This document shows, piece after piece, positions 14,401 through 22,100 of a DNA stretch of 64,000 bases (position 1 is its first letter; the number at the start of each line of letters is the position of its first letter). A program made the position numbers and the translations under genes. The notes beneath the pieces were generated by a model that worked only from the letters and a program-made list of their open reading frames with translations, ran no database searches and was not told the origin of the DNA. The stretch is from Gordonia asplenii (GTDB lineage: Bacteria; Actinomycetota; Actinomycetes; Mycobacteriales; Mycobacteriaceae): the NCBI RefSeq assembly GCF_012933505.1, contig NZ_JABBNB010000002.1, forward strand, positions 1 through 64,000, in the 5' to 3' direction.

Positions 14401-14527
14401 GACGTCGGGTGCGTTCGTCGCCAATCCGTATGGGCGTCCGGGCACGGTCATGTTCGCTACCGGGACGTCGGGGCGGTGGACTGTCGATGCGCGTGGACAG
14501 CGGGTACTGGAATTGCGGCGCGACTAG
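2..14527 (+). CDS. Non-ribosomal peptide synthetase, 3' part (gene 1; 5' end outside window)
   Basis: Multimodular cytosolic enzyme that activates amino acids as adenylates, loads them on PCP phosphopantetheine arms and condenses them. The visible part, about 4,840 residues, reads [C-A-PCP]-[C-A-PCP]-[C-A-PCP]-[C-A-PCP]-[C-A*]. The reading frame is already open at the left edge inside a condensation domain, so the gene starts upstream. Four A domains keep the TSGSTG loop, YGPTE, TGD and the C-terminal lysine. Four PCPs carry LGGNSLSAM with the attachment serine. All four complete C domains have HHIAADGES. The protein ends at TAG 14525-14527 in an inactive adenylation core; there is no final PCP, thioesterase or reductase. 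Codes are DPLQHGQIYK, DVWHFSMVEK, DVWHFSMVEK and DPLIHGQIYK. It converges on the exporter operon. NRPS identity is certain; substrates are inference. Confidence 0.97.
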   Translation, partial: PFMVVHAALAVVLARLSATDDIAIATPIAGRGQAVLEPLIGMFVNTLVLRTHVDLSESFADLLARVRRVDLDAFAHSQVPFESVVDAVDPVRSQAFSPLAQVALSFDPAASVSDAGTVASVAGVTFESVSAPDVAAQLDLTVVVAPGADGAPWSGSAIFATDLFDETTAASMMIRFAHVLDALTRDPAVVVGDVGLLHDDERAQLARRAHGQLVESEMSCAAELLAATASNTPDAVAISFEGRRVSYRELDIRVSTLARTLSSMGVGPDVAVGLGVPRSIEMVIGLHAIGRAGGQFVPIAVDAPAERIASIADTADLRVMVVRSGAPTTAEAVARGRGIPIVDVDATAAVGVGGDIGEEPLPRVRPDNAAYTIFTSGSTGTPKGVTVSHGALMSRMSADARRYGFTESDVFLQMLEYTFDPAILEFLRPVMVGAPLVLLAPGDNRDPQRIVGVVERHRVTSIQLVPSMLAAVLDTVSDAAWASSLTRVHTGGEAVARALADAVLDAWPQVDLYNQYGPTETVIYSTLAQIRSGRGTVAIGGPAANATAYVLDRRLGLVPDGVTGELYLGGAAVARGYVGRPDLSAERFVADPFTAGGRLYRTGDLVRWTTAGELEYVGRSDFQVKVRGQRIELEEVEAALIGAPGVTRAAAAVASAPGGVQHVVGYVSPASTDVARVKAAAAQSLPEYMVPSVWVVLDAVPLNSAGKIDRRALPAPDFTTRTAEIVEPVGERESAVAEVVAAVLGVPRVSATESFFELGGNSLSAMRLAARVAAVLGVAVSVRDVFDAPSVRALVARLVGNAPATTTVSSVAPRPRWIPLSFAQQRIWFINQFDPYDGAYNIPVVLRLSGTVDVDALRAAVVDVVMRHEVLRTTFPADDGVPRQLIADVDLVAAQLDWALVTSADELSAAIAQGFEVTAHWPLRVRLWPAATDELVVALVLHHIAADGESLRPLVADLVTAYSARLGGSAPEFEPLPVQFADFALWQHAALGSVADAASVVGRQVGYWVGQLSGVPDVLELPADRPRPAVASHDGAVLDFTFPPDTGARVAAVASAHGVTSFMVVHAALAVLLARLSATDDIAIATPIAGRGDAALEPLVGMFVNTLVLRTRVDPSASFAELLTRVRDVDLDAFAHADVPFESVVEAVDPARSQAFSPLAQVMLSVDPIGSVTDTPVEIDGLGITAVRSSRVPAQSDLSVVVNTASPDGWSGSVVFATDLFDESTAQSMVDRLVNLVAAFTADTSVPVGDAPIVGPAEHTALHAYSDGPAVTVPAVTLADLLTGGGVGTGIAVIDGTRAVSRTEFAARVNTLARELISAGVAPESAVAICIERSVDMLVAIHAVVVAGGQYVPIAVDAPADRVAYQLATAGVRVVVVSAASNPLAAVTADGVVTIAVDSTAEVNPATPPVTDADRRSPLLPAHPAYTLFTSGSTGRPKGVTVSHAAVVNRLWWMRDDFGLSAEHVFLQKTPVTFDVSVWELFEPFVIGAPLVVAAPQRHGDAVYLADVIERHSVSVVHFVPSMLSAFTDTVGERLGELGSLKFVFTSGEALPVAPAAAIAALPGVRLINMYGPTEAAVEVSAYEVTGRESLIPIGRAVANTTTRVLDRRLRPVPVGVPGELYLGGVQVARGYAAAAALTAERFVADPGAAQAGSRLYRTGDVVRWNSVGDLEYLGRSDFQVKLRGQRVELGEVEAVLGSVPGVVHAAATVVSAPGGDQHLVGYVAPSSVDVDRVKAIVAQALPTYMVPTVWVRLDDVALTASGKLDRRALPAPDFGAAGEFVAADTEVERALAGVFADVLGVDEVSVLASFFELGGNSLSAMRLAARASAVLGVEVSVREVFDAPSVRALAATDIASGAKPVAVEAVPRPDRVPLSFAQQRIWFISQLDPASSAYNIPAVLRLVGELDVAALRAAVTDVVTRHDILRTTFPNVDGVGYQLIGDSTEFGERDVWRLVASETELFAALSEGFDVTVQWPIRVRLWRLADDEVVLAIVVHHIAADGESLGPLVADLVGAYTARASGGVADFTPLPVQFADYAIWQHHVLGSPDDADSIAGQQLSYWRRQLADAPQVLELPTDRARPPIASHRGAVHDFVFPAGVGERVATVSAAHGTTPFMVLHAALAVLLARLAATTDIAIATPIAGRGDAALEPLVGMFVNTLVLRTQIAPTDTFGDVLAHVRAIDLDAFAHAEVPFEAVVEAVDPVRSQAFEPLAQVMLSFAPGASLAGVNVEVDGLTVSGVPVPYSPAQRDITVTIVPDGPEWSGTVNYATDLFDESTVESMMTRFVDVLAALTRDPAMTIGDASILDPAEYAALQANSTGPVVAVPAVTLADLIGGVGRGDGVAVVDGVRVVSRREFAARVNCFARELISVGVGPESAVAVSVERGVDMLVAVHAVIVAGGQYVPVAVDAPVERAGYQVESAGVRVVVVSAGDVVPQWVSAVSGVRVVVVDSSVVVDVAVAPVADVERRSRLLPGHPAYTLFTSGSTGRPKGVTVSHAAVVNRLLWMRDDYALGADEVFLQKTPVTFDVSVWELFLPFVVGARVALAAPGRHGDARYLADVIVRESVSVVHFVPSMLSAFIDVVGERLGELTSLNFVFASGEALTSVPAAAVRSALPSTRVVNMYGPTEAAVEVTAYEVCGGESIVPIGGPVANTTTRVLDERLRPVPVGVPGELYLGGVQVARGYAAAAALTAERFVADPGAAQAGSRLYRTGDVVRWNSVGDLEYLGRSDFQVKLRGQRVELGEVEAVLSSAPGVVHAAAAVVSAPGGDQHLVGYVAPSSVDVDRVRVLAAQALPTYMVPTVWVGLDDVALTVSGKLDRRALPAPDFGSVAVEFVGAASDAERALSAVFAGVLGVERVSVVESFFELGGNSLSAMRLAARASSVLGVEVSVREVFDAPSVRALIAAVAGNAVVLAPITAVVPRPDRVPLSFAQQRMWFINQFDVSSPAYNIPTVLRVSGDLDVEALRYAVSDLLSRHEVLRTTFPADDGVAFWQIGDQSEMIERGVWREVTSRDEIESLVMAGFDVTAQWPIRVVVWRDATGPTEHLLAVVTHHIAADGESVLPLVTDLVGAYTARAAGHAPEFAPLPVQFADYAIWQHDVLGSPTDPESVAGRQVGYWVDQLAGLPDVLELPVDRPRPHVASHRGGVVDFTVAADVGDRVGSVAATYGVTPFMVVHAAFAVLLARLSATDDIAIATPIAGRGQAVLEPLIGMFVNTLVLRTDVDPSASFAELLTRVRDVDLDAFAHADLPFESVVEAVDPVRSQAFSPLAQVALSFDPAASMAESGPVSVAGVSFESVAPPGVSAQIDLTVVVSPGAGGEAWTGSAVFAADQFDATTVASMMDRFVALLGALTSNPSTSLGDVSVVDADERERLTRFGRGTELTVAQPTAAQMLVGAALRTPDAVAVRYGNRVVTYRELAARASDLARQLISLGVGPDVAVGVCADRSVEMVIALHAVVLAGGHFVPIAVDAPARRVGYITDTAALRVIVVSPGTDGGIGAQVAGERGIPVVLADASDDVDPAMSLVGDGDRLGPLSPEHAAYTMFTSGSTGRPKGVTVPHRALMAHITADEVYYGFSASDVFLQVLEYTFDPSVLEFFRPANVGAALVLLGPGEHRDPLRIADVVESCAVTSAIFVPSMLSVLIDVLRARGSAWASTLRWIHTGGEALSPALADAVCSAWPDVELHNQYGPTETSIYSTVSHVRSGRAVVPIGRPVPNTYAYVLDGRLGLSPVGVVGELYIGGDFVARGYASQPGLTARRFVPDPFAPGHRMYRTGDLVRWSAAGELEYLGRSDFQVKVHGQRIELEEIEAVLAGAPGVVHEAAAVATADDGAQHLVGYVSPATVDLERVKSVVAQALPEYMVPSVWVVLDDVPLSSAGKIDRRALPVPDFATSAGEFVEPAGDVEARVAGVVASVLGVPRVSVVDSFFALGGNSLSAMRLAARAGAVLGVDVSVRDVFDAPSVRQLVARTSTRTARAAIPAERIPLSLAQQRMWFINQFDPADATHNIVLTMRVHGDLDVGALRAAVLDVIARQQVLRTSFPSENGLAAQRIGSPDEFEDRGVWRVVDAESDLEAAATQGFDLAAAWPVRVRLLGVSPSEFRVVVVLHHIAADGESLRPLVNDLASAYAARSAGVAPEFAALPLQFADYAVWQRRAVDGPDDGDDALDPLPDATEAIGRQRDYWREQLAGLPALVELPADRPRPAVAAHRGATVSIDVAPALGARVDEFAAANDATPFAVVHAALAVLIARLTGAEDIAVGAPVTGRRHGGLEPLVGPLMNSLILRTRVTGGMTYDQLLAIARNIGAEALDNADVPFEAVADAAGVARSAAYAPFAQIWLAFDTGLLAEFAGSRAVGGEIAGVTFTPIPSSETVAEVDLLVAVDRRDGGAWTMTLLYATDLYDESTVQTFGAQLLAILSGVLADPSTAVGDVAMSTRPVRRASTLVARPVVDEAAGLRELFARAAHRWGPRQVLVDAHGVAMTYAQLDAASNRLARWLIRRGVGPESVVATRLSRSSWQAVAIVAVAKTGAVQLPCRDDTVVDAAVRLTTSGLAGPEWSVLDAAPVADELEALSDAPLTDAERLGRGYADSAACLLDVGTGGRRVVVTNRALADVGAELARRGGVDEYSRILWRAPSESSTALVEFLTALGAGGLLVCPPDDVVGGQPLQDLMMRQAVSHLIADEATLDTLDPLGVPALRTVLVTENPLDDDEKDGWAAIRRVQSVLCWAEALAVSVSDPLRVGEPVVGGMPLDGVAALVLDAALRPVADGEFGALYVVGDVVGRGYVGDPASTSGAFVANPYGRPGTVMFATGTSGRWTVDARGQRVLELRRD
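2440..5570 (+). other. Gene 1 module b: C-A-PCP, serine-like code DVWHFSMVEK
   Basis: C domain about 2447-3770 with HHIAADG at about 2824. A domain about 3826-5325 with its TSGSTG loop at 4277-4318. PCP serine codon 5453-5455. The hand-read code DVWHFSMVEK differs from the EntF serine code DVWHFSLVDK at two positions (L322M, D331E), so serine or a close analogue is the best guess. The second half of the A domain and the PCP (about 4790-5560) are nearly identical in DNA to the same region of module c. Confidence 0.8.
5600..8745 (+). other. Gene 1 module c: C-A-PCP, serine-like code DVWHFSMVEK
   Basis: C domain about 5609-6930 with HHIAADG near 5992. A domain about 6985-8485 with its loop at 7442-7483. 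PCP serine codon 8624-8626. The code is identical to module b. The stretch about 6977-7740 uses many GTG, TTG, GGT and GTT codons, unlike the GTC/CTG/GGC-rich sequence on either side, which suggests a recombined or converted segment. Confidence 0.8.
8770..11935 (+). other. Gene 1 module d: C-A-PCP, code DPLIHGQIYK
   Basis: C domain about 8783-10120 with HHIAADG at about 9172. A domain about 10175-11675 with its loop beginning at 10642. PCP serine codon 11822-11824, in LGGNSLSAM. The code DPLIHGQIYK matches module a except at position 278 (Q to I). Both share YTFDP, HTGGEA and NQYGPTE. The substrate is not assigned. Confidence 0.82.
11950..14527 (+). other. Gene 1 terminal C domain plus dead adenylation core (A*)
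   Basis: The C domain (about 11969-13315) is intact, with HHIAADGES near 12346. It is followed by about 380 residues that align over their length with an A-domain core, best with the third A domain of gene 3 (shared [12 protein letters not shown] and MMRQAVSH). Every catalytic motif is lost: the phosphate loop reads [13 protein letters not shown], Asp235 of the FD motif is absent, YGPTE reads CWAEAL and TGD reads TGT. The stop falls where the hinge between core and C-terminal subdomain should be. The frame is clean and G/C-rich at third positions, so it looks maintained as protein. An interface role is inference. Confidence 0.85.
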
Positions 14528-14532
14528 GGTCG

Positions 14533-14608
14533 TTCGGGTCGCCGGCCCCTCGATACACCGAAGCTCGTTCCTCGCTTCGGCACTCGGGGAGCGGGGTGGG
14601 CTGTGGGT
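14533..14608. repeat. Hairpin repeat, copy 1
   Basis: First of three copies of a ~75 bp unit running from TTCGGGTCGC through GGGCTGTGGGT. It contains the stem CCGAAGC/GCTTCGG around a 9-nt loop at 14558-14580. Lying just after the gene 1 stop, it could terminate transcription. It may belong to a dispersed repeat family, which a genome-wide search would test. Confidence 0.85.
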
Positions 14609-14626
14609 CGTTCTCGAGCGGGGTTC

Positions 14627-14702
14627 TTGGGGTCGCCGGCCGCTCGTTACACCGAAGCTCGTTCCTCGCTTTGGCACTCGGGGAGCGGGGTGGGCTGTGG
14701 GT
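14627..14702. repeat. Hairpin repeat, copy 2
   Basis: Second copy. The hairpin is at 14652-14674. One stem base differs (GCTTTGG) but still pairs as a G-T wobble, so the structure is kept. Confidence 0.85.
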
Positions 14703-14730
14703 GTCGAGGATCCTGGGTCGTGTTGGGTTG

Positions 14731-14797
14731 TTCGGGTCGCTGGCCCCTCGTTACACCGAAGCTCGTTCCTCGCTTCGGCACTCGGGGAGCGGGGTGG
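14731..14797. repeat. Hairpin repeat, copy 3, running into the tandem array
   Basis: Third copy, with its hairpin at 14756-14778. Its downstream end, CTCGGGGAGCGGGGTGG, merges into the first 25 bp tandem unit, so the array probably arose by slippage from the end of this repeat. Confidence 0.82.
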
Positions 14798-15018
14798 TGG
14801 CGTCTGTCGGGGAGCGGGGTGGTCGCGTCTGTCGTGTGGCGGGGTGGTGGCGTCTGTCGGGGAGCGGGGTGGTCGCGTCTGTCGGGGAGCGGGGTGGTCG
14901 CGTCTGTCGTGTTGCGGGGTGGTGGCGTCTGTCGGGGAGCGGGGTGGTCGCGTCTGTCGTGTTGCGGGGTGGTGGCGTCTGTCGGGGAGCGGGGTGGTGG
15001 CGTCTGTCGTGTGGCGGG
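14784..15018. repeat. 25 bp tandem repeat array, about 9.4 copies
   Basis: Nine complete 25 bp units start at 14784, 14809, 14834, 14859, 14884, 14909, 14934, 14959 and 14984, followed by a 10 bp partial unit. Two unit types occur. One begins GGGGAGCGGGGTGGT. The other begins GTGTGGCGGGGTGG or GTGTTGCGGGGTGG. All end GCGTCTGTC. There are no spacers, so this is a minisatellite and not a CRISPR array. Confidence 0.95.
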
Positions 15019-15045
15019 TGCCGGGGCGGTCGCGCTACGGCGCCG

Positions 15046-15885
15046 CTACCGGTCGGTCGCTGCCTTTCGATAACCGCGCAGCGCGGGATAGGTCGTGAGG
15101 GCGAGAATCGCGACGGCCCAGCACACGACGATGATGAGGTTCTTCGTCACCGGTCCGCCCATCGACAGCGCCCGCATCACTTCGATCGCCGGTGACATCG
15201 GCTGGTACCGAACGATCGGCTGCAGCCAGTCCGGGTACATGTCGACCGGGACGAAACCGGAGTTGAAAAACATCATCAAGCTCGACAGCAGGCCGATGTA
15301 GGGCACCAGGGGGGCGCCCGGTTTCGCGCTGACGGCAAGCGCCAACACGAGCATCGAGAACGCCGCGCCGTACAGCAGCGCCACGCCGACCAGGGCGATC
15401 GCCGCGATCGGGCCCTGCGTGAACCGGAATCCGATGAGGTGGCCCGCGGCGAGTAGCACCAGGGTGGTGAGCAGGATGCGGACGAGTTCGGCGGAGATGC
15501 GCGAGGTGATGTCGGCGCCGCGATTGATCGGCATGACGTACAGCCGACCCAGCAAACCGGAACTGCGTTCCTGATTGAGCCGGACCGCCGCCGCCGTCGA
15601 ACCGAACATCGCGCCAACGAGAATGACGAGTGGGACGGTTCCGTATGCGCTGTTCTGGCCGGTGGTCGCCGCGATCGACGATCCCAACAGGATCTTGAAC
15701 AGGATCATCGACAAGGCGGGCATGAGCAGGCTCTGCGTCATGGTCACCGGATCGCGGAACCAGACGAGCAACTGCCGCCCGGTCAGGGGCAGACTCTGGG
15801 TGACCCATGCCTTGATGCTTGTTTCGCGGGGCGCGTTGAGCGCGGGGCCGTCGAGCTCGTGCGCGGATCGGTCGATGTCGGTCAT
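15046..15885 (-). CDS. ABC-2 type exporter permease (DrrC-like)
   Basis: Membrane subunit (279 residues) of an ABC exporter. It shows about six hydrophobic segments, including MTQSLLMPALSMILFKILLG, VPLVILVGAMFGS, ILLTTLVLLAAGHLIG, AAIALVGVALLYGAAFSML, LLSSLMMFFNSGFVPVDMYP and NLIIVVCWAVAILAL. The NSGFVPVDMYPDWLQP stretch followed by QPMSPAIEVMRAL is characteristic of DrrB/DrrC-family permeases. The ATG (15885-15883) overlaps the stop of the upstream permease as ATGA, so translation is probably coupled. Beside an NRPS cluster it likely exports the peptide or a precursor; the substrate is inferred from context only. Confidence 0.9.
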   Translation of the reverse strand: MTDIDRSAHELDGPALNAPRETSIKAWVTQSLPLTGRQLLVWFRDPVTMTQSLLMPALSMILFKILLGSSIAATTGQNSAYGTVPLVILVGAMFGSTAAAVRLNQERSSGLLGRLYVMPINRGADITSRISAELVRILLTTLVLLAAGHLIGFRFTQGPIAAIALVGVALLYGAAFSMLVLALAVSAKPGAPLVPYIGLLSSLMMFFNSGFVPVDMYPDWLQPIVRYQPMSPAIEVMRALSMGGPVTKNLIIVVCWAVAILALTTYPALRGYRKAATDR

Positions 15886-16682
15886 CGGCCCGCCTTGCGG
15901 ACACCGAAGCCCAACGCGATGGCAGCTACGACCGACAGTCCCACGCACCACCACAGCGCGGGTCCGATGGAGTACCAGGAGAAGTCTCCGGCGTCGACGG
16001 CACGCAGCGCGTTGGCCCATTGCGAGATCGGCTGGTTTCGGGCGAACGGCTGCAGCCAGGTCGGGAACGACTGCGCGGTGGCGAAGCCGGTGGAGCACAT
16101 GCCGAGGATCAGCAGCGGCAGCGCAGTTGCCTGGCTGGTCGCCTCGGGGCTGCCCGCGGCCATGCCGAGACCGTCGGCGAGCAGGCTGCCGGCGACGCCG
16201 ATCAGCAACGACAATCCGTACAGCGCGGCGAGTCCGGCGACCCCGCCGTGCGGACGCCACCCGATGATCAGGCAGATGATGGTGGCGAAGATCACCGAGA
16301 CGCACAGCAGGGTGGTATTCGTGGCGAGGCGCGCCAGCGGAGGGATGGCCGGATTCATCGGCAGCACCCGGAATCGGGTGTTGATTCCCTTGTCGCCGTC
16401 GATCGCCGACCGCATGGCCGCCGACGACGCCGCGAAACCGACCGACTGCAGAACGATGATCGGCATCAGGAACTGGGCGTAGTCGATACCCTGCAGCGCC
16501 ATCACCTTGCGCAGCGGCAAGTAGAAACAGATGGCCAGGAACAGCGGCGACACGATGGCGAACACGAACTCGCCGTTCTTGACGATATGCACGATGCCGC
16601 GCCGGCTCAACGCGAGCCACTGTCCGAAGGCACTGATCGATTCGGGGGTCGTCCCGACTAGCTGGGTGGTCGTCGTAGCCAC
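15882..16682 (-). CDS. ABC-2 type exporter permease (DrrB-like)
   Basis: Membrane permease (266 residues) with about six predicted transmembrane segments, for example FVFAIVSPLFLAICFYLPL, NTTLLCVSVIFATIICLIIG, ALYGLSLLIGVAGSLLA and WWCVGLSVVAAIALGFGV. The motif TGFATAQSFPTWLQPFARNQPISQW is the DrrB/DrrC-family signature region. The start codon is GTG (16682-16680), 7 nt after the ATPase stop, with a purine-rich AGGAA about a dozen bases upstream. It probably forms a heterodimer with the downstream permease and pairs with the ATPase encoded just before it. Confidence 0.9.
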   Translation of the reverse strand: MATTTTQLVGTTPESISAFGQWLALSRRGIVHIVKNGEFVFAIVSPLFLAICFYLPLRKVMALQGIDYAQFLMPIIVLQSVGFAASSAAMRSAIDGDKGINTRFRVLPMNPAIPPLARLATNTTLLCVSVIFATIICLIIGWRPHGGVAGLAALYGLSLLIGVAGSLLADGLGMAAGSPEATSQATALPLLILGMCSTGFATAQSFPTWLQPFARNQPISQWANALRAVDAGDFSWYSIGPALWWCVGLSVVAAIALGFGVRKAGR

Positions 16683-16689
16683 GCTGTGG

Positions 16690-18654
16690 TCAGTTCCTAT
16701 TCCGGTCCGGATCAGTCAGGTGCAGGAAGACTTCGTCGAGGGAGGGGCGGCGCATCGTCACGTCGGACAGTCGGACGCGCGCCTGGGTGGTGCGCTGCAC
16801 CACCTCGACGAGCGTGTCGGCACCGTCGGGCGCGGGCACCGACACCGTCAGACGGTTGGGTTCGGCGGCGTCGGGCAGCAGATCCGCGAGGACCGAGATC
16901 AGTCGGGGCAACTCGGCCGCGTGCTCCGGGGTGACGTCGCAGTAGGCCGACCCGGTACGCGCCTTGAGCTGGTCGGAGGTGCCCTCGGCGATGACGCGGC
17001 CGCGGTCGATGACCACGATGTTGTCCGAGAGCATATCGGCCTCTTCGAGATACTGCGTGGTCAGCAGGGTTGTGACACCGGTGGCCTTGAGCCGTTCGAC
17101 CAGCGTCCACACGTCCTGGCGGCTGCGTGGGTCGAGTCCCGTCGTCGGCTCGTCGAGGAACACGACCTTGGGGGAGGTGACGAGCCCGCAGGCGATGTCG
17201 ATGCGGCGCCGCATGCCGCCGGAGTACTGGCCCACCCGTTTGCCGCCCGCTTCGACGAGGGAGAAGTAGTCGAGCAGTTCGTCGGCGCGTGCTTTCGCCT
17301 CGGTCTTCTTGAGCCCGAGCAACCGGCCGAACAGGATCAGGTTCTCGCGGCCGGTGAGCGATTCGTCAAGCGCTGCGAACTGTCCGGTCAGCATGATCGA
17401 CTTACGGACGGCGGCCGGGTCGGTGAGGATGTCATGCCCGCCCACCTGCGCGGTTCCACCGTCCGGGCGCAGCAGGGTGCACAGCATGTTGACGGTCGTG
17501 GTCTTGCCCGCGCCATTGGGCCCCAGCAGCGCGACGATGCTGCCCGTCGGCACCGAGAAGCTCACGTCCTCGACGGCGACCATGTCTTTGAATCGCTTGT
17601 TCAGGTGTACGGCCTCGATGGCCGGCGGAGAGGCGCTGGGGGCCGCACTCGGCGACATCGCCCATCCGGTGCGCGGTGCCGCCGCTACCGGGGAGATCAG
17701 GTCAACCGACTGGTCCCCCCGCGGTACCCGGCCGGAGTCGGTGAACGCACCGATCGGGTGTTCGTTGAACTGTGCCTGCGGCTGCCACGGAGACCGCGGC
17801 GCCGCGGACCGGGCCATCGGCGGGGGACCCGCGGGCCGCATCGGCGGTGCGGGGGTGGCGGGCCGTGACGTCGGCGCTGGGGTAGCGGGCCCGAAACCGG
17901 GCGGCGCGGTAGTCGGGCCGTCTGTCATCGGCGCAGGACGTCCACCGGCCGCCGGTGTGGCCCCGTTGGTCAGCGGCGATTGGGGAGCGACCGGTCGGCC
18001 CGGTATGAACGCCGTCGCCATCTGGGCGAAGGTCGGACCGGTGTTGGCCGCGTGCGCGGGCGAGGCGTGCATCGGGGCGTCGATCGGCGGAATTCGATTG
18101 ATCGCGGCTCCGGTGTGCACCGGCTCGGGGGACGGGTCGGCGACCGCAGACCCGGATGCCGCCGACTCCGCTACGGGGGCTATCCGGGGCCGAACGTTGG
18201 GTCCGGTCGCCGGTGGCCGAACATCGGGTGCGGTCGCCGGGGCCCCTGGCTGTGCGTGCCGATGCTGTTGAACCGCATGCCTGCCGCTGGGAAACTGCGT
18301 GCCGTTCGGTGCGGGTGCCCCGGTGGCCGTCGGCGACACGCGCGCGTGTCGTTCGTGCTGTTGTGGGCGAACGGGGACGACTGCGGGCTGCTGCTCAGCG
18401 GTCGGCGGAGCCGGTCGCGCCGACGGCGTCACCCGGGGCGGCCGGGGCGTTGGCCGCGGTGTGTCGTCGGCCCGCCGAGTCGGCGTCACGGCAGGTCCGG
18501 GGACCGCCGAGAGGACCGGACGTGCGATGAAGCCCCCCGACCGTTCGTTGTCGGCGCGCCACAGAGCTAGCTGCGCAACTACCGAATCGGCGCCGTCAGC
18601 GGGCTGACGGACGGTCGACGCGGCGTCGGGCATGCGGGCACTGGCCTCGGGCAT
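16690..18654 (-). CDS. DrrA-like ABC exporter ATPase with long Pro/Ala-rich N-terminal extension
   Basis: ATP-hydrolysing subunit that powers the two permeases downstream. The ABC domain begins near residue 345. The Walker A sequence GPNGAGKTT is around residue 384, the signature YSGGMRRR around 476 and the Walker B segment FLDEPTTGLDP around 500. The switch segment reads LTTQYLEEAD with Gln where most ABC proteins have His, as in DrrA drug exporters, and the C-terminus has the DrrA-like RRPSLDEVFLHLT. The first ~340 residues are Pro/Ala/Thr-rich and look disordered. I chose ATG 18654 because AGGAG lies 4 nt upstream. Alternatives are an ATG at 18705 without a ribosome site, and one at 17658 that would give a family-typical 322 residues. 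Third-position G/C stays high through the extension, which supports coding. Confidence 0.88.
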   Translation of the reverse strand: MPEASARMPDAASTVRQPADGADSVVAQLALWRADNERSGGFIARPVLSAVPGPAVTPTRRADDTPRPTPRPPRVTPSARPAPPTAEQQPAVVPVRPQQHERHARVSPTATGAPAPNGTQFPSGRHAVQQHRHAQPGAPATAPDVRPPATGPNVRPRIAPVAESAASGSAVADPSPEPVHTGAAINRIPPIDAPMHASPAHAANTGPTFAQMATAFIPGRPVAPQSPLTNGATPAAGGRPAPMTDGPTTAPPGFGPATPAPTSRPATPAPPMRPAGPPPMARSAAPRSPWQPQAQFNEHPIGAFTDSGRVPRGDQSVDLISPVAAAPRTGWAMSPSAAPSASPPAIEAVHLNKRFKDMVAVEDVSFSVPTGSIVALLGPNGAGKTTTVNMLCTLLRPDGGTAQVGGHDILTDPAAVRKSIMLTGQFAALDESLTGRENLILFGRLLGLKKTEAKARADELLDYFSLVEAGGKRVGQYSGGMRRRIDIACGLVTSPKVVFLDEPTTGLDPRSRQDVWTLVERLKATGVTTLLTTQYLEEADMLSDNIVVIDRGRVIAEGTSDQLKARTGSAYCDVTPEHAAELPRLISVLADLLPDAAEPNRLTVSVPAPDGADTLVEVVQRTTQARVRLSDVTMRRPSLDEVFLHLTDPDRNRN

Positions 18655-19051
18655 GGCGCTCCTGACGTCTAGGGAAACCGGAATCGGCGACTTTTCCGAA
18701 AGCATACTTGTGCGCACGGCCAGGTGATGGGACCTGCCCGATGCGCGGTTGGTCGATTTGCCTATCGTCGAGTCGGTCCGGAAGGTTACGCAGCGGTAAC
18801 GACGCCACCGGCCGGTCCGTCGATTGCGAAGTTCGTCCGTTCGGATGACCTGCGCCCCCGGTCGCGGCGCCGAACCGTCGGGCATCGGTGGTGGACTGTA
18901 CTGTCATACGCGTTGCCGCATGTCAATGCCGAGTTCGGTGAAAGTAGCCCCATCAGTAACGTGCAATAGACTTCTTGCGAAATACTTACGCGGCGGGTTA
19001 CTGCCGTTAGATCGACCCTGCAGGAACGTCCTTGGAGTAACTGACATGACC

Positions 19052-19066
19052 TACCGAAGTTCGGTA
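19052..19066. promoter_or_regulatory. Perfect 15 bp inverted repeat, candidate operator
   Basis: TACCGAAGTTCGGTA has two perfect 7 bp arms around one central base and lies 80 bp upstream of the gene 2 start. The size and symmetry suit a dimeric helix-turn-helix repressor such as TetR or MarR. The binding protein is unknown and no regulator gene is in the window. Confidence 0.45.
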
Positions 19067-19131
19067 TGGCGCCTGAGATGTCCGGGCGCCGCGAGTAAGG
19101 CAGAGTACGTCGGTGGCTGCGGGGCCGCAAT

Positions 19132-19137
19132 GGAAGG
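19132..19137 (+). promoter_or_regulatory. Ribosome binding site of NRPS gene 2
   Basis: GGAAGG ends 9 nt before ATG 19147. It supports that start, which places the first condensation motif ([11 protein letters not shown]) about 17 residues into the protein. Confidence 0.7.
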
Positions 19138-19146
19138 TTGTAGTCG

Positions 19147-22100
19147 ATGGTTGGGGCGAACGAGCAAGTGACAGCAGGCGATGGGAAAGACATCCTCCCG
19201 CTGACGCCCGCGCAGCGAGGAATGTGGTTCGCGGAGAACCTCTCCGATGACTACTCGGTCAACATCGCCCAGTACGTCGACATCAAGCACGAGCCCGACG
19301 GACTCGATTTCGACCTCTTCGTCGAATGCTGCGAAGACACCGGCAAGCTCATCGAATCCCCCTTCGTCCGTCTCACCGAGGTCGACGGCGTGCCCATGCA
19401 GTACGTCGACGTCGACTTCGATCAGCATGTCGATCTGCTCGACTTCCGCGCGAAAGCCGATCCGATCGCCGCCGCGATCGAATGGATGCAAGCCGACTAC
19501 CGCCATCCGGTCGACCTGATCGACGGGCAGTTCATCGTCATCGCGTTCATCCGCGTCGCCGACGATCGGACGTTCTGGTACAACCGCTGCCACCACATCA
19601 TCCTCGACGGGTATGCCGCGCTGGCCATCATGCGCCGCACCGTCGACCGCTACAACGCATTGCGCCGCGGTGCGCAGCCGGTCGAGAAGGCACCTGCGAC
19701 GATGGCGCAACTGGTGTCCTACGAGGAGGCCTACCAGACCAGCAGCCGACGCGAGACCGACCGCGAGCACTGGCTCTCCCGGGTTCGAGACCTGCCCGAA
19801 CGCGTCACCCTGTCGCACATGTCGGCGAATGCGCCGGTCGTGCTGGACAACGTCGTGGTCTCCGAGCGGCTCGACCCGGCGCTGCAGCGCCGCCTGGAAG
19901 AGACCGCCAAACAGTGCAACTCGTCGCTGGCCGTACTGCTGACCGCCGCGTTCGGGGCCTTCCTCGCCCGGATGACCGGCACCGACGACATCGTGCTCAG
20001 CCTGCCGGTCACCGGCCGCGCCACCGCGCTGATCAAGCGGTCGGCGGGCATGGTGTCCAACATCCTGCCCATCCGGCTGCGTGAGGTGACCAAGCGCAGC
20101 GCGCGTGACCTCATCGCCGACGCACAACTGGAATTGACCGGCGCCCTGCGCCATCAGCGCTACCGCTCCGACGACATCAAGCGCGACGCCGGGCTGGACG
20201 GGGCCACCTACGGGTTCGGGCCGCGGATCAACATGGTGTTCTTCGACGAGGCGATCAAGATCGACGGCGCCGAGGTGGAATACCGGATTCTGACCTCGGG
20301 ACTCCTCGAAGACCTGCTGGTCAACCTCTATCAGGCATTCCCCGACGCCCCGCTGGTCGTCGACCTGCACGGCAACCCGCACCTCTACACCCACGCCGAG
20401 ATGGAGACCCATCATCGGCGGTTCATGCAGTTCGTCGAGACGATGCTCGACGACCTCGACGCGGGCGTCGGCGACATCGATCTGCTGCTCGACGGCGAGC
20501 CCGACGAACTGCGTCGACTGCGTAGCGGACCGGTCCGGCAGTGGGAGCCCGGCGAATGGTCGGCGGTCAGCCTCGTCGAGATGTTCGTCGCGCGGGTGGT
20601 GGCCGACCCGGGCGCCGTCGCCGTCGTCGACGACGATGCGCAGTGGACCTACGCGCAGTTCGACGAGTTGCGGCGCGCGCTCGCCGCGCAGCTGTTCCGC
20701 GACGGTGTCCGCGCCGACGACCACGTCGCCGTCGAACTCGACCGCGGCATCGGGCAACTGGTCGCGATCTACGCCGTGCTGACTCTCGGGGCGGCGTACG
20801 TGCCGCTGGATCCGACGGCGCCGTCGGTGCGTCGCACCGCGGTCCTGACTACCGCCCAGCCCCGCCTGGTCGTGGATCAGGCCTATCTCGACGGAATCGG
20901 ATTCTCCAGTGTGCCAGGCGAATTCGTGGCTCCGGCGATCACGCCGGCGGGACGCGGACGCAGCGCCTACACGATCTTCACCTCCGGCTCCACCGGCGTG
21001 CCCAAGGGCGTCGAGGTGTCGGTGCGCGCCGTCGCCAACCGGCTCGCCTGGATGCAGGCGCACCATCCGATCAGCCCCGCCGACGTGGTGCTCTACAAGA
21101 CGCCGTTCACCTTCGACGTGTCGGTGTGGGAGTTGTTCTGGCCGCTGCAGGTCGGCGCCCGGCTGGTCATCGCCCGCGCCGGCGGCCATCGCGACCCCGA
21201 CTATCTGCGCAGGCTGATCGTGAGTCGGGGCGTCACCAACGTGCATTTCGTCCCCAGCATGCTCGACGTGTTCGTCGACGCCGTGGCGCCGGGTACGCCC
21301 ACACTGCCGTCGTCGGTGCGCCGCGTGTTCACTTCCGGCGAGGGGCTGCCGACGCCGTTGGCGCACCGGGTGGTCGGCGGATCCGACGCCGCGCTCATCA
21401 ACATGTACGGCCCGACCGAAGCAGCGGTCGAGGTCACCGAGTACTCGGTGACCGGTGCGGAGACCAGTATTCCGATCGGTGCGCCGGTACCCAACACGTC
21501 TACCTATGTGCTCGATCCGCGGCTGCGCCCGGTGCCGGTCGGGGTCGTCGGTGAGCTGTACCTGGCGGGTGTGCAGTTGGCCGACGGCTACCTGGGCCAG
21601 CAGTCGCTGACCGCGGAACGTTTCGTCGCCGACCCGTTCGGCGTCGGCGGACGCATGTATCGCACCGGCGACCTGGTGCGGTGGAACGCCAACGGCGACC
21701 TCGACTACCTGGGCCGGTCCGACTTCCAGGTGAAGATCCGCGGCCAGCGCGTCGAACTGGGCGAAATCGAGGCGGCACTGCTCGCCGAGGGCAGCGCCGA
21801 CAACGCCGTCGCGGTGGTGCGCACCGACGGGGGCTCCCCGTCGATAGTCGCCTACGTGCGCACCGGAGCCGACGACGCCGCCGATCCGCAACTGGTCGAC
21901 CGGCTCATGCAGTGGTGCCGCCGACAGCTGCCCCGCTACATGGTGCCCTCGGCCGTCGTCGTGCTGGAGCAGTTCCCGGTGAACGCGTCGGGAAAACTCG
22001 ACCGTGCGGCACTGCCTGCTCCGGTCATCGCGCCGATCGCCGACGTCGAGTACGTCGCACCGGCCACCGACGCCGAGAGCGCGCTGGTGCGCATCCTGTC

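Larger units (their letters stand above)
14528..15045. other. Gene-free convergent intergenic region filled with repeats
   Basis: This gap separates the 3' end of gene 1 (+) from the 3' end of the last exporter gene (-). It contains three copies of a hairpin repeat and then a 25 bp tandem array, both listed separately. Reading frames that cross it come from the repeat composition and show no protein-family motif. I see no gene here. Confidence 0.85.
18655..19146. promoter_or_regulatory. Divergent promoter region between exporter operon and NRPS gene 2
   Basis: Nearly 500 bp without a gene, between oppositely facing starts, so both promoters should lie here. It holds the inverted repeat at 19052-19066 and the ribosome site of gene 2. 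On the minus strand, TTGACA at 18926-18921 is a weak -35 candidate with only poor -10 matches after it. I looked for an IdeR/DtxR-type iron box and found none. Nothing else is clear. Confidence 0.6.

Noticed and set aside
14200..14527. Possible thioesterase or reductase at the end of gene 1
   Set aside because: There is no GxSxG motif or Rossmann nucleotide-binding motif; the segment aligns with the second half of an A-domain core.
13380..14527. Frameshift as the cause of the dead A domain
   Set aside because: Alignment to the active A domain of gene 3 module 3 holds in one frame along the whole segment; the motifs are substituted and not shifted out of frame.
14784..15018. Possible CRISPR array
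   Set aside because: The units are directly adjacent with no spacers, and no cas genes are present.
14106..15195. Plus-strand frames running from the end of gene 1 across the repeats
   Set aside because: They overlap real coding sequence in another frame and then only translate the tandem repeats; no ribosome site or motif.
17309..18271. Plus-strand 320-residue frame opposite the ATPase extension
   Set aside because: It is Gly/Ala-rich low complexity with no motif; the minus-strand frame is continuous with a clear ABC domain and has an AGGAG site.
18655..19146. IdeR/DtxR iron box that would mark a siderophore cluster
   Set aside because: I read the region for a TTAGG...CCTAA-type palindrome and found only the unrelated TACCGAAGTTCGGTA repeat.
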